A stretch of 32,550 nt of DNA. It comes from CAYFUL01 sp964346375 (GTDB lineage Bacteria; Bacillota; Clostridia; Tissierellales; Peptoniphilaceae). The position numbers and the translations under genes are program-made. The DNA lies in the NCBI GenBank assembly GCA_964346375.1, contig CAYFUL010000012.1, positions 1 to 32,550 on the forward strand. Reading direction: 5' to 3'. The notes beneath the pieces were generated by a model. It worked only from the letters and a program-made list of their open reading frames with translations. It was not told the DNA's origin and did not search any database. The first letter of the stretch is position 1, and each line of letters opens with the position of its first letter. Shown piece by piece: positions 1 through 8,034 of the stretch.

Positions 1-42
1 GTTTTCAAGACCGCCCCGTTATGACCACTTCGGTACCTCTCC
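1..42 (-). tRNA. tRNA-Ser (anticodon UGA), partial, 5' part only
   Basis: Read on the minus strand from position 42, the sequence opens with a GGAGAGG acceptor strand, then TA, a D-arm with CCGAAGTGG, and an anticodon arm with loop CTTGAAA. The anticodon TGA lies at 7-5. This is the typical serine tRNA 5' half. The 3' half, with the long variable arm and T-arm, lies beyond the left edge. Confidence 0.9.
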
Positions 43-73
43 AAACTGTAGTTGTTTATTGACTACTTTAAGA

Positions 74-102
74 AGTATAGCATAGGTAAAAAAAATAAGC
101 AA
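74..102 (-). promoter_or_regulatory. Promoter of the tRNA-Ser gene
   Basis: On the minus strand, a -35 box TTGCTT (102-97) is separated by exactly 17 nt from a -10 box TATACT (79-74). Transcription would start near 67, about 25 nt before the mature tRNA. The spacer contains a T8 tract. Confidence 0.7.
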
Positions 103-267
103 GGGTTTTTTATAATTTTGTAAAACTATTGCAAAGATGTTTTTACAATATAGATTTGTCGCCATTAAGTATTCATAATTTCAAATGGATACTTTAATTT
201 TTATCCAACAAATAGTTATTACATATATGATAATTTCCCATAAAACCCCGAAATATACATATTTAGA

Positions 268-296
268 TGAAATTTTTGATAAATATGTACTATAAT
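268..296 (+). promoter_or_regulatory. Candidate promoter of the SLH protein gene
   Basis: A perfect -10 TATAAT at 291-296 has a weak -35 (TGAAAT, 268-273) 17 nt upstream. A second TATAAT at 318-323 is too close to the start codon at 340 to leave a normal leader. Nothing else is visible between the tRNA promoter and this gene except AT-rich sequence. Confidence 0.4.
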
Positions 297-339
297 TCCA
301 GCATAGATTAAAAATCATATAATACTAATGAGGTGAGTT

Positions 340-2107
340 ATGAAGAAGAGAATCTTAGCCCTCTTTATGGCTATAATAATATTAATTGGAATTCCACTTG
401 AAGCCTTTGGGGCTTCTATTAATATTCCAATTGATGAGAAAATTCCCTATTCCCCTATTGGAGTAGGTGAAGCAAATTCCATTGAAATCGCAAATAACCA
501 GGTGAAAAATCCGACTAAGGAAAAATCATACCAGGTTACGATTAGATATGTATTTGACGGTCGAGAAGATGTAGATATTAGACAACCCTATCGCGCTACA
601 GTAAAGGAGAGTGAGCTAGATAATTTAATTGGAAATGGATATTCTATTGACTCTCCCAACGTGGAAGGTTATAGCCGAGATAAACAAAGTGTAACTATTA
701 CTAAAGAGGATTTTTAAATGAAAATACTTTAACGGTAAGTTATCTTCCAGTTAAAAAGAAGGTTATTGTAAAACATGAAATACAAACTAAACTAAAGGAA
801 ATTTTTACAACACATACAGTTCAGACAGACTATGCAACTGTGGGTACTCAGTATGTAGTAAATCCTTTAGACATTCCTGGATTTATTCCAGAAAAACCTG
901 TTGGCTCTACTATTCCTCAATCAGATGAGGATTTTGTACTTTCCTATAGATATCTTAGAAATACATTTGATTATAAATATATCACTGGAAAGGGAGCCAC
1001 TAAAATTAGGGCGAAAAGACTATATTTTGAGCAAGAGGTTCCTAAATTGCCTAAGGAAGATGAACCTGTAAATCCTGGATACCATCTTTCAGGATGGATT
1101 TATAGAAATGACGATACTGGCAAAATTATGAAGGAGACCTATATTAATCGTGATGGCAAATCCACTGACAAAAATGGAAATGTAATCCCAAATGTGGCCC
1201 TTCCTTATTTTGATACAATGCCAGCTCATAATGTATCTGTTCATGCTAAAATGAAATTTCTGAGAGTTCAGAAACTGTACAGAAGAACCATTTTCCAAAT
1301 CCACCAGATCCAAACACGCCAATAGATCCAAAGCCACCAGTGGACCCATGGAATCCACCAATAGATCCTTGGAATCCACAAATAGATCCTTGGAGACCAT
1401 CACCTTGGATACCATCTGAGCCAACTCCACAGCCAAAGCCTGCAGAAAAACCAGCAGTAAAACCTGTGGAAAGACCAGTGGAAATTATGGAACACAAGGC
1501 ATATATATTCGGCTATCCAGACGGAAGTATAAGACCAGAGAATAGTATAACAAGGGCAGAGTCCCTTGCAATGATTGGAAGGCTACTAGAACTTAGTATG
1601 CTAGATAATAGTAAGCCAGATTTTATTGATACAGAAAGTGCATGGTACAACGGAAGTATAAATGCAGGAGTAAGTAGAGGTTTAATAAAGGGATATCCAG
1701 ATGGAACCTTTAAACCAAATGCAGGAATAACAAGGGCAGAATTTGTAAGTATAATTGCAAGTTTTGCAGATCTAAATGGAAATAAGGTTGCTTATTTTAC
1801 AGATATTGATTCCCACTGGGCAGAAGCTAATATTAGAAAAGTTTATGGCAGCGGATATATAACAGGTTATCCAGATGGAACCTTTATGCCAGACGATGAA
1901 ATAACTAGAGCAGAGGCAGTTGTAATACTAAATAATGTATTTGACAGAAGCGTCGATGAACTAGGACTAAGTTCTGTAAGAACAGATGTAAAGAGATTTA
2001 CTGATTTAAAACAAGAAGACTGGTACTACTATGAAATGGTAGAAGCAGCACATACCCACGATTTTTTTCGCAAGAGAGGAGAAGAGGACTGGGGAAAAAT
2101 AAAGTAA
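340..2107 (+). pseudogene. SLH-domain surface protein, interrupted by two -1 frameshifts
   Basis: One gene is split over three frames: 340-~714, ~714-~1258 and ~1259-2107. It starts at ATG 340 behind GAGGTGAG. Residues 1-24 are a signal peptide (MKKR, hydrophobic core, ending AFGA). The body resembles MucBP-like adhesin repeats, with YQVTIRYVFDG and later VVNPLDIPGF. Next comes a Pro/Trp-rich linker with repeated IDPWNP-type units, then three SLH motifs (each with GYPDG...ITRAE) that anchor proteins to secondary cell wall polymer. The frames join if one T is added in the T5 run at 711-715 and one near the TTT at 1257-1259. The frame is open on both sides of each break, so the change is recent, a phase switch or a sequencing error. 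The C-terminus (DFFRKRGEEDWGKIK) looks natural. Confidence 0.85.
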
Positions 2108-2110
2108 AGG

Positions 2111-2137
2111 AATGGACTCTTGCGAGTCCATTTTTTT
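2111..2137 (+). terminator. Intrinsic terminator of the SLH gene
   Basis: A perfect 9-bp stem (AATGGACTC / GAGTCCATT) with a TTGC loop is followed by a T tract to 2137. It starts 4 nt after the stop codon. Confidence 0.9.
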
Positions 2138-2233
2138 ATGTAAGAATTTTTAGATGAAAACAAGATAAGATTTTTTCATCATTTATTTCAAAGAAGGGCG
2201 TTAATAAATCTATTTGGTGTATAATTTATTCTC

Positions 2234-2263
2234 TTGTTGGGATTTTAACTTAATGGGTATAAT
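2234..2263 (+). promoter_or_regulatory. Promoter of floA
   Basis: TTGTTG (2234-2239), an 18-nt spacer and TATAAT (2258-2263) lie 30 nt before the ATG. Another TATAAT at 2220-2225 has no good -35. A hairpin GATGAAAA/TTTTCATC at about 2153-2180 lies between the upstream terminator and this promoter. Confidence 0.55.
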
Positions 2264-2292
2264 GTGAATAAGGTTTAATTTAAGGAGGAATT

Positions 2293-3288
2293 ATGTTATA
2301 CGAAATTAGGTTCGCATCAATTTTTACTATTGCGATTGTTGTTATATTTTTTATTGTACTCTTCTCCATGGTTCCCATTGGACTTTGGATTACTGCTTTT
2401 TTCTCTGGTGTTAGAATTAAAATTTCTACCCTTATGGGAATGAAGTTAAGAAGAGTTAGCCCTGGGCGTATTGTAAACCCTATGATTAAGGCTACCAAGG
2501 CTGGTCTTGATCTTAAAATAGAAAATCTTGAGGCTCATTACCTTGCTGGTGGAAATGTCAATACTCTTGTAGATGCTTTAATTGCGGCGGAGCGTGCTAA
2601 TATCCCTCTACAATTTGAAAGAGGCGCTGCCATTGACCTTGCTGGTAGAAATGTTCTCGAAGCTGTACAGGTTTCTGTTAATCCTAAGGTTATTGAAACT
2701 CCAAATATCTCTGCCGTTGCTCAAGATGGTATTGAAGTTGTAGTAAAGGCTAAGGTTACCGTTAGAGCTAATATTGACAGACTTGTTGGGGGCGCTGGCG
2801 AAGAGACTATTATCGCAAGAGTTGGGGAAGGTATTGTTACTACTGTTGGTTCTTCTCAGTCTTACAAGAGCGTTCTTGAAAACCCTGATTCCATTTCTAA
2901 AATGGTTTTAGAGAAGGGTCTTGATTCTGGTACTGCCTTTGAAATTCTTTCCATTGATATTGCAGACGTTGACGTTGCTAGAAATATTGGTGCTAGATTA
3001 CAAACTGACCAGGCTGAAGCTGATAAGAGAATTGCCGAGGCGAAGGCTAGTGAACGTAGAGCGATGGCTCTTGCCCACGAGCAGGAGATGAAGGCTGAAG
3101 TTGAAGCCATGAGGGCTAAGGTTGTGGAAGCTGAGGCGGAGGTTCCCCTTGCTATGGCTGAGGCGTTAAGAAGTGGAAATTTAGGTGTTGTTGACTATTT
3201 AAAGATGAAAAATGTTGAGGCGGATACTGATATGAGAAATTCCATCTCTGGCATTAAGGACAATAATAGTAATAAGGACAAGAAGTAA
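2293..3288 (+). CDS. floA: Flotillin-like protein FloA
   Basis: The 331-aa protein has the usual FloA length. A hydrophobic hairpin at residues 8-38 inserts into the membrane. An SPFH domain follows (RIVNPMIKATKAGLDL, then the AVQVSVNPKVIETP region). After it comes an Ala/Glu-rich coiled coil (about 235-290: ADKRIAEAKASERRA, EVEAMRAKVVEAEAEVP) that drives oligomerisation. In Firmicutes FloA scaffolds membrane microdomains and affects secretion, signalling and cell-shape proteins. It starts behind AAGGAGGAATT. In Bacillus the floA locus (yqfA) also lies upstream of phoH, so its position is ancestral. Its stop overlaps the next start by one base (TAATG). Confidence 0.93.
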   Translation: MLYEIRFASIFTIAIVVIFFIVLFSMVPIGLWITAFFSGVRIKISTLMGMKLRRVSPGRIVNPMIKATKAGLDLKIENLEAHYLAGGNVNTLVDALIAAERANIPLQFERGAAIDLAGRNVLEAVQVSVNPKVIETPNISAVAQDGIEVVVKAKVTVRANIDRLVGGAGEETIIARVGEGIVTTVGSSQSYKSVLENPDSISKMVLEKGLDSGTAFEILSIDIADVDVARNIGARLQTDQAEADKRIAEAKASERRAMALAHEQEMKAEVEAMRAKVVEAEAEVPLAMAEALRSGNLGVVDYLKMKNVEADTDMRNSISGIKDNNSNKDKK

Positions 3289-3809
3289 TGAGAAGTGTAG
3301 TTATTCTCTTTCTATTTATTTTTCTTAATTTTTTCTTCAACAACTTACTCAATAAGAACAAGAACAATAAAAAGTCTGCTAAAAGGGATGCTGTGAAGGA
3401 AAACAAGGAGCATAATGACAGACTTCGTAGAGAAATTATGGATAAGTTTGAGAAAGAAGATGAGAGGAGAAAGAAGGAGGAGAAGAGTAAAAAGAAAAGC
3501 TTAGAGGACATCTTTACGGACCTTGATAGTAGAGCTTCTAAAAAGATGAGTAGTTCCATTAGGGATAAGTCCAAAAAAAACAACAATTCTCCTAAAAAGG
3601 ACACTTTAATTGAAGAAAAATCTCAATCTGAAATTTTAAAGGAAAAAATTGAGGAGGAGAGATTAAAGTATAGAGAGTCCTACAATTTGAGTAAGGAATC
3701 TCACCTGGAGGAGGACTTTGAAATTCATGAGGAGGACTTCTCTGGCAATAAGTTAAAAGAGGCCATTGTTATGGCAGAAATTTTAGATAAACCCGTATCT
3801 CTTAGATAG
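3288..3809 (+). CDS. Small membrane-anchored, highly charged protein downstream of FloA
   Basis: I do not recognise a named family. The 173-aa protein has one N-terminal hydrophobic segment (residues 4-19), then about 130 residues dominated by Lys, Glu, Asp and Ser with long KK/EE stretches likely to be helical or disordered. A short less-charged tail follows (LKEAIVMAEILDKPVSLR). This tail resembles the conserved C-terminal motif (AIIMSEILGKP-like) of other short proteins encoded beside flotillin genes in clostridia; that link is from memory and uncertain. Translational coupling to floA (1-nt overlap) suggests a joint membrane role. It occupies the place where spore formers carry yqfB/yqfC/yqfD. 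Confidence 0.75.
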   Translation: MRSVVILFLFIFLNFFFNNLLNKNKNNKKSAKRDAVKENKEHNDRLRREIMDKFEKEDERRKKEEKSKKKSLEDIFTDLDSRASKKMSSSIRDKSKKNNNSPKKDTLIEEKSQSEILKEKIEEERLKYRESYNLSKESHLEEDFEIHEEDFSGNKLKEAIVMAEILDKPVSLR

Positions 3810-3816
3810 GGGTTTA
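3788..3816 (+). terminator. Hairpin over the stop codon of the floA operon
   Basis: TAAACCC (3788-3794) pairs with GGGTTTA (3810-3816), and inside it TATCT pairs with AGATA around a CTT loop. The stem includes the last codons and the TAG stop. Only a short TTTATTTG tract follows, so termination may be partial. Confidence 0.5.
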
Positions 3817-3850
3817 TTTGCAATTGCTGGAATGTCTAATCTATATATAG

Positions 3851-3879
3851 TGGAAAAACGCCATTTATTGTGATAATAT
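3851..3879 (+). promoter_or_regulatory. Candidate promoter of the phoH operon
   Basis: TGGAAA (3851-3856), 17 nt, TAATAT (3874-3879) with an upstream TGTGA. It lies directly before the RBS GGAGGT (3887-3892) that serves the TTG start at 3899. The boxes are weak, but this is the only gap before a long run of coupled genes. Confidence 0.4.
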
Positions 3880-3898
3880 AAACTCCGGAGGTAGTTAT

Positions 3899-4891
3899 TT
3901 GAAGGAAAAAAGAATTTACCAATTAGAACTTAGTAGTGACCAATTGACAAGGGAACTTTTCGGCAAGTTTGATGAAAATATTAAGACTATTGAGGAGGCC
4001 TTTGACGCTGAATTAAGATTAAAGGACTCTCAAATTGAAATTACTGCTGATGATAGTAATGCAACTTTAATTGAAATCCTACTGGGTAATTTATCAGAGA
4101 TTATAAAAAGACAGAAGAGACTTGATAGAGCTGATTTAGAGTATTCTATAAAGCTATTAAAATCTGGCAATACAGATTCTCTCGTTGATCTTCTAAGTGA
4201 AACTCTCGTCTATACTTCTATGGGTAAGCCTATTCGTGCTAAAACACTTGGTCAGAAGAGGTATCTTGATGAGATGAAATCCAAGGACATTGTCTTTGGT
4301 ATTGGTCCTGCTGGAACGGGAAAGACTTATCTTGCCATGGCTATGGCCGTTAAAGCTTTTAAAAATAAAGAGGTAAACAGGATTATTCTCACTAGACCTG
4401 CCGTTGAAGCGGGGGAGAACTTAGGTTTTTTACCGGGGGATTTACAGATGAAGGTTGACCCTTATTTAAGACCGCTTTATGACGCTCTTTTTGAGATTCT
4501 TGGCCACGAACAGTACAATAAATACGTGGAAAAGGGTCTTATTGAAGTTGCTCCTCTTGCATATATGAGAGGTAGAACTTTGGATTCTGCGTACATAATC
4601 CTTGATGAAGCACAAAATACTACTAATGAACAGATGAAGATGTTTTTAACTAGAATGGGTTATGGTTCTAAGGCTGTTATTACTGGAGATATTACGCAAA
4701 TTGACCTTCCTCGAGGAAAACAGTCTGGTTTAAAAAAGGTTCTAAAGATTTTAAAAAATGTAAAGGGAATTGGAATAACCTATCTAGGAAAAAATGATAT
4801 AGTTAGACATCCACTTATTCAGAGAATTATTGAGGCTTATGATAAATACGACGAGGAGAATAGGGATGTTAATAAGGAAAAAAGTCGATGA
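3899..4891 (+). CDS. phoH: PhoH-family P-loop ATPase
   Basis: The 330-aa protein is a typical PhoH-like ATPase, a superfamily-1-related NTPase linked to RNA metabolism and found beside ybeY. Walker A GPAGTGKT lies near residues 136-143 and Walker B YIILDEAQ near 230-237. GDITQIDLPRG (sensor region) and SGL follow. The N-terminal ~110 residues form the less conserved KH-like domain. The start is TTG at 3899, chosen because GGAGGT lies 6 nt upstream and the N-terminus aligns with family length. It overlaps ybeY by 4 nt (ATGA). In Bacillus the c-di-AMP phosphodiesterase gene pgpH sits between phoH and ybeY; here it is missing. Confidence 0.93.
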   Translation: MKEKRIYQLELSSDQLTRELFGKFDENIKTIEEAFDAELRLKDSQIEITADDSNATLIEILLGNLSEIIKRQKRLDRADLEYSIKLLKSGNTDSLVDLLSETLVYTSMGKPIRAKTLGQKRYLDEMKSKDIVFGIGPAGTGKTYLAMAMAVKAFKNKEVNRIILTRPAVEAGENLGFLPGDLQMKVDPYLRPLYDALFEILGHEQYNKYVEKGLIEVAPLAYMRGRTLDSAYIILDEAQNTTNEQMKMFLTRMGYGSKAVITGDITQIDLPRGKQSGLKKVLKILKNVKGIGITYLGKNDIVRHPLIQRIIEAYDKYDEENRDVNKEKSR

Positions 4892-5319
4892 ATATAGATT
4901 TTGACAATAGAAGCCAGTATAAATTAGAGGACGAGGACTTTGAAATAGTTAAATCCTGTCTAAAAGCTGTTATGAATGAAGAGGGAATAAAGGATGATGT
5001 ATATCTTTCCGTTTCCTTCGTAGACGATGAGGAAATTCACCAGCTAAACAGAGATTATAGAGGGGTAGATAGCTCTACTGATGTTTTATCCTTTCCTATG
5101 GAAGATGAATTTCAGGGGCTAATTCTGCTTGGAGATGTAATTATCAATATGAATAGAGTTGAAATTCAAGCAAAGGAACTTGACCACTCTGTAAATAGGG
5201 AGCTTAGCTATTTAACTGTCCACTCCATTCTTCACCTACTTGGATACGACCATATGAATGATGAGGATAAGTTGGAGATGAGAACTAAGGAAAAATCCAT
5301 AATGAAGGCTTTAACCTAG
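4888..5319 (+). CDS. ybeY: Endoribonuclease YbeY (rRNA maturation factor)
   Basis: The 143-aa protein is a single-domain zinc hydrolase. The metal site HSILHLLGYDH (about 112-122, H-x3-H-x5-H) is intact, and the upstream STDVLSFPM motif is the second family signature. YbeY acts in 16S rRNA 3' end processing and 70S ribosome quality control, together with Era, which is encoded three genes downstream. It starts inside the phoH stop (ATGA) and ends 11 nt before dgkA. Confidence 0.94.
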   Translation: MNIDFDNRSQYKLEDEDFEIVKSCLKAVMNEEGIKDDVYLSVSFVDDEEIHQLNRDYRGVDSSTDVLSFPMEDEFQGLILLGDVIINMNRVEIQAKELDHSVNRELSYLTVHSILHLLGYDHMNDEDKLEMRTKEKSIMKALT

Positions 5320-5330
5320 AAGGGGTAGTT

Positions 5331-6045
5331 ATGAAGAATAACGGTTTTATTAAATCCTTTAACTATGCAGTTCAAGGGATTATTTCCTCGCTAAAGACGG
5401 AAAAAAACATGAAGTTTCACTACCTTGCAGCACTTCTCGTAATTGTTGCAAGTTTATTTTTCGATCTTTCCAAGGTGGAGTTTTTACAGTTGACTTTTGC
5501 CATTGCACTGGTAATTTCATTAGAGCTTGTAAATACCGCCATTGAAAGATGTGTAGATATGATAGTTCAAGAATACCATCCCATTGCAAAGTTAGTAAAG
5601 GACGTTTCGGCAGGCGCTGTACTTATTTCTGCATTAAATGCAGGTATTACTGCCTACTTACTATTTTACGATAAGCTAAACAATATGGGATTTTGGATAT
5701 TTTATAAAATAGCAAACTCCTCTACCCACTTAACCTTTGTAAGTTTAGGTATAGTTGTACTTCTTACCCTNNNNNNNNNNGGGGAAATTGTTGATGAGTA
5801 AAAAAAGTGGAGGTACTTTTTTTCAAGGGGGAGGAATTAGTGGACACGCAGCCCTTTCCTTTTGTATGGCAACTATAGTTTCATTTATTGCTAAAAATGG
5901 ACTGGTAACACTATGTGCATTTTTTATGGCATTTCTAGTAGCGGAGAGTAGAGTTGAGGGAAAGATTCACAAGCCTTCAGAGGCAATTGTTGGTGCCATA
6001 ATGGGAGTTTGCGTAGCGATTTTTATATTTAAGGTGGTTGGATAA
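5331..6045 (+). CDS. dgkA: Fused DgkA-type lipid kinase and PAP2 phosphatase, interrupted by assembly gap
   Basis: The N-terminal ~125 residues are a DgkA-family membrane kinase (undecaprenol or diacylglycerol kinase) with the signature ELVNTAIERCVDMI at about 65-78 and three hydrophobic helices. After the N run, the frame continues as a PAP2-like membrane phosphatase domain with GGGISGHAA (PSGH-like motif) and SRVEGKIHKPSE (SR-x5-H motif, with E in place of D). Kinase and phosphatase in one chain could interconvert undecaprenol, its monophosphate and its diphosphate. The two halves differ by one frame only because the gap is written as 10 N; a gap length divisible by 3 restores the frame. 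RBS GAAGGGGTAG precedes ATG 5331. The stop overlaps cdd by one base. Confidence 0.85.
5771..5780. other. Assembly gap (10 N)
   Basis: Ten N bases lie inside dgkA-PAP2. The upstream frame enters at codon 5769 and the downstream frame resumes at codon 5782, so 10 cannot be the true length; it is probably a placeholder. Confidence 0.95.
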
Positions 6046-6431
6046 TGGAAATAAAGAAGTTAATAGAGATGGCAATAGAGGCAAGGGAATTTGCCTATGT
6101 TCCCTATTCAAATTTTAAAGTTGGTTCTGCAATAGAGACTAGCACAGGAGAAGTATATACAGGTTGTAATATTGAAAACGCAGCCTTTACTCCTACTAAT
6201 TGTGCAGAGAGGACTGCAATTTTTAAGGCAGTTTCTGAAGGACATAGGGAAATTGTAAAAATTGTAGTTGTTGGAAGTGGAGATAATACTTTCCCATGTG
6301 GAGTATGTAGACAGGTAATGATGGAGTTTGCAGAAAATGCAGAGATTATAATTGCAAATTCAACTGAGGACTATAAAGTATATTCCCTAAAGGATATTCT
6401 ACCCCATGGATTTGGGCCGAGGGATTTATAA
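6045..6431 (+). CDS. cdd: Cytidine deaminase
   Basis: The 128-aa protein is a homotetrameric-type zinc cytidine/deoxycytidine deaminase of the pyrimidine salvage pathway. The zinc and catalytic motif NCAERTAIF (C53, E55) and the second zinc motif PCGVCRQ (C86, C89) are both present. YVPYSNFKVGSA at the N-terminus binds the nucleoside. It lies between dgkA and era exactly as in Bacillus and overlaps each neighbour by one base, so translation is coupled. Confidence 0.95.
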   Translation: MEIKKLIEMAIEAREFAYVPYSNFKVGSAIETSTGEVYTGCNIENAAFTPTNCAERTAIFKAVSEGHREIVKIVVVGSGDNTFPCGVCRQVMMEFAENAEIIIANSTEDYKVYSLKDILPHGFGPRDL

Positions 6432-7324
6432 TGAGTGAATTTAAATCAGGCTACGTTGCCATAGTTGGCAGACCAAATGTGGGAAAGAGTACACTACTTA
6501 ATAGAATTATTGGAGAGAAAATCTCTGCCATTTCCAATAAACCACAGACTACTAGGGATAAAATCCTATTAATTCATACAGACGATAATTCACAGATTAT
6601 CTTTTTGGATACTCCAGGGATTCAAACTCCTAAAAATAAACTTGGAGAATTTATGTTAAATATTTCAGAGTCAAGTGTTGAAGATGCAGATGTTATTACA
6701 TGTATTGTAGACACTTCAAAGGAAATAGGCAGACTTGATTCCTATGTAATGGATTTTCTAAAGAAGATTGATGGAATAGATAAGATTCTTCTTATTAATA
6801 AAATAGACACCATTGAAAAGGCAGACATATTAGAGGTAATTAAACTCTATGGTGATCTTGGCATTTTTAACGAAATAATACCCATTTCTGCAATGGAAAA
6901 TGATGGAATAGACTTATACCTTGACACACTAAAAAAATACCTTCCAGAGGGTCCTATGTACTTCCCAGAGGATCAGATTACAGATCAGTCAGAGAGATTT
7001 GTAGTAGAGGAGAATATTAGAGAAAAGGCATTAATTCTCCTTAGTGAAGAAGTTCCCCATGGAATAGCTGTAAATGTTGAGAGCTTTAAATACGACGAGG
7101 AAAAGAATTTTTACAATATTGATGCAACTATCTACGTTGAAAAGGAATCCCACAAGGGAATAGTAATAGGCAAGGGCGGAAAGATGTTAAAGGAAATTGG
7201 AACTCGCTCAAGGCTTGATATTGAAAAATTTTTAGACGGAAGGGTAAATTTAAGACTTTGGGTAAAAGTTGAGAAGAATTGGAGAGAGAAGGAAAACAAG
7301 ATGAAAAATCTTGGCTATAAATGA
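6431..7324 (+). CDS. era: GTPase Era (30S ribosome assembly)
   Basis: The 297-aa protein has the normal Era length. The G domain has G1 GRPNVGKS (13-20), G2 in NKPQTTRDK, G3 DTPG (60-63) and G4 NKID (about 120-123). The C-terminal KH domain has GKGGKMLKEIG near 247, which binds the 3' end of 16S rRNA. Era checks 30S maturation together with YbeY. It overlaps recO by 4 nt (ATGA). Confidence 0.96.
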   Translation: MSEFKSGYVAIVGRPNVGKSTLLNRIIGEKISAISNKPQTTRDKILLIHTDDNSQIIFLDTPGIQTPKNKLGEFMLNISESSVEDADVITCIVDTSKEIGRLDSYVMDFLKKIDGIDKILLINKIDTIEKADILEVIKLYGDLGIFNEIIPISAMENDGIDLYLDTLKKYLPEGPMYFPEDQITDQSERFVVEENIREKALILLSEEVPHGIAVNVESFKYDEEKNFYNIDATIYVEKESHKGIVIGKGGKMLKEIGTRSRLDIEKFLDGRVNLRLWVKVEKNWREKENKMKNLGYK

Positions 7325-8034
7325 GAACTAAGGCGATAATTATAGATGAGATGCGCCACGGAGAAACATCTAAGTTAATTAAGGCATTTACTAGGGAATA
7401 TGGAGTACTATCCATTATGGCAAAGGGAGCCCTACTACCAAGAAGCTCCATAGTCTCTGTAAGTCATCTCTTTGCCCTATCGACATTGGAACTTTCACCA
7501 GGGGCAAACCTCTACTATATTAAAAAGGGCAGTATTATTAATACTCATTTTGAACTACTTAACTCATATACAAAGTTATTATACGGCTCATTTATACTGG
7601 AGCTTATTAATAAATCCCTTCCACCGGGAGATGTAAATAGAAGTATTTTTGATCTTCTTGAAAAAACTCTATCTACATTAATTCATACAGATAGGACTAA
7701 ATTAATTACACTTGGTTTTTCGCTAAAGTGTATAACTCTACTTGGTTATAGACCAAGTTTTCCCAGTGAAGTTGGGGAAGATTACTATTACTCCTTTGAA
7801 AGGGGAGAATTTATTAAGGGAAGAAGTTACTTAAAAAGTTCTTTTAATTTATGGGGAAAGGATATAGAATTTTTATTAAAGATACTATATTCAACCTATG
7901 AGGAAATTGTGGAAATAGACATGGACGAAGAAATACTAGAGAGGACTTTTAAATTTATTGTAGGTTATATAAAGTACCTACTGGAATTAGATGATTTTTA
8001 TTCCTTAAAACTACTAGAAGGCGAGGAAAACTAA
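7321..8034 (+). CDS. recO: DNA repair protein RecO (without zinc-finger cysteines)
   Basis: The 237-aa protein starts with the RecO OB-fold (AIIIDEMRHGETSKLIKAFT, then YGVLSIMAKGA) that binds ssDNA/SSB and helps load RecA with RecR. The C-terminal part is helical (IKYLLELDDF near the end). The four cysteines of the usual RecO zinc finger are absent: after LGYRPSFPSE there is YYYSFERGEF with no Cys pairs. Position between era and glyQ supports the call. No clear RBS is visible, so translation is probably coupled to era. Confidence 0.85.
   Translation: MRTKAIIIDEMRHGETSKLIKAFTREYGVLSIMAKGALLPRSSIVSVSHLFALSTLELSPGANLYYIKKGSIINTHFELLNSYTKLLYGSFILELINKSLPPGDVNRSIFDLLEKTLSTLIHTDRTKLITLGFSLKCITLLGYRPSFPSEVGEDYYYSFERGEFIKGRSYLKSSFNLWGKDIEFLLKILYSTYEEIVEIDMDEEILERTFKFIVGYIKYLLELDDFYSLKLLEGEEN

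Noticed and set aside
708..720. Programmed -1 ribosomal frameshift in the SLH gene
   Set aside because: The zero-frame codons are GAT TTT TAA, which do not form a canonical X XXY YYZ slippery heptamer, and I saw no obvious downstream pseudoknot. Indel or sequencing error is simpler.
840..1325. Separate protein gene starting at GTG 840
   Set aside because: The frame is open upstream to about 714 and continues the SLH precursor; there is no RBS at 840. It is the middle part of one frameshifted gene.
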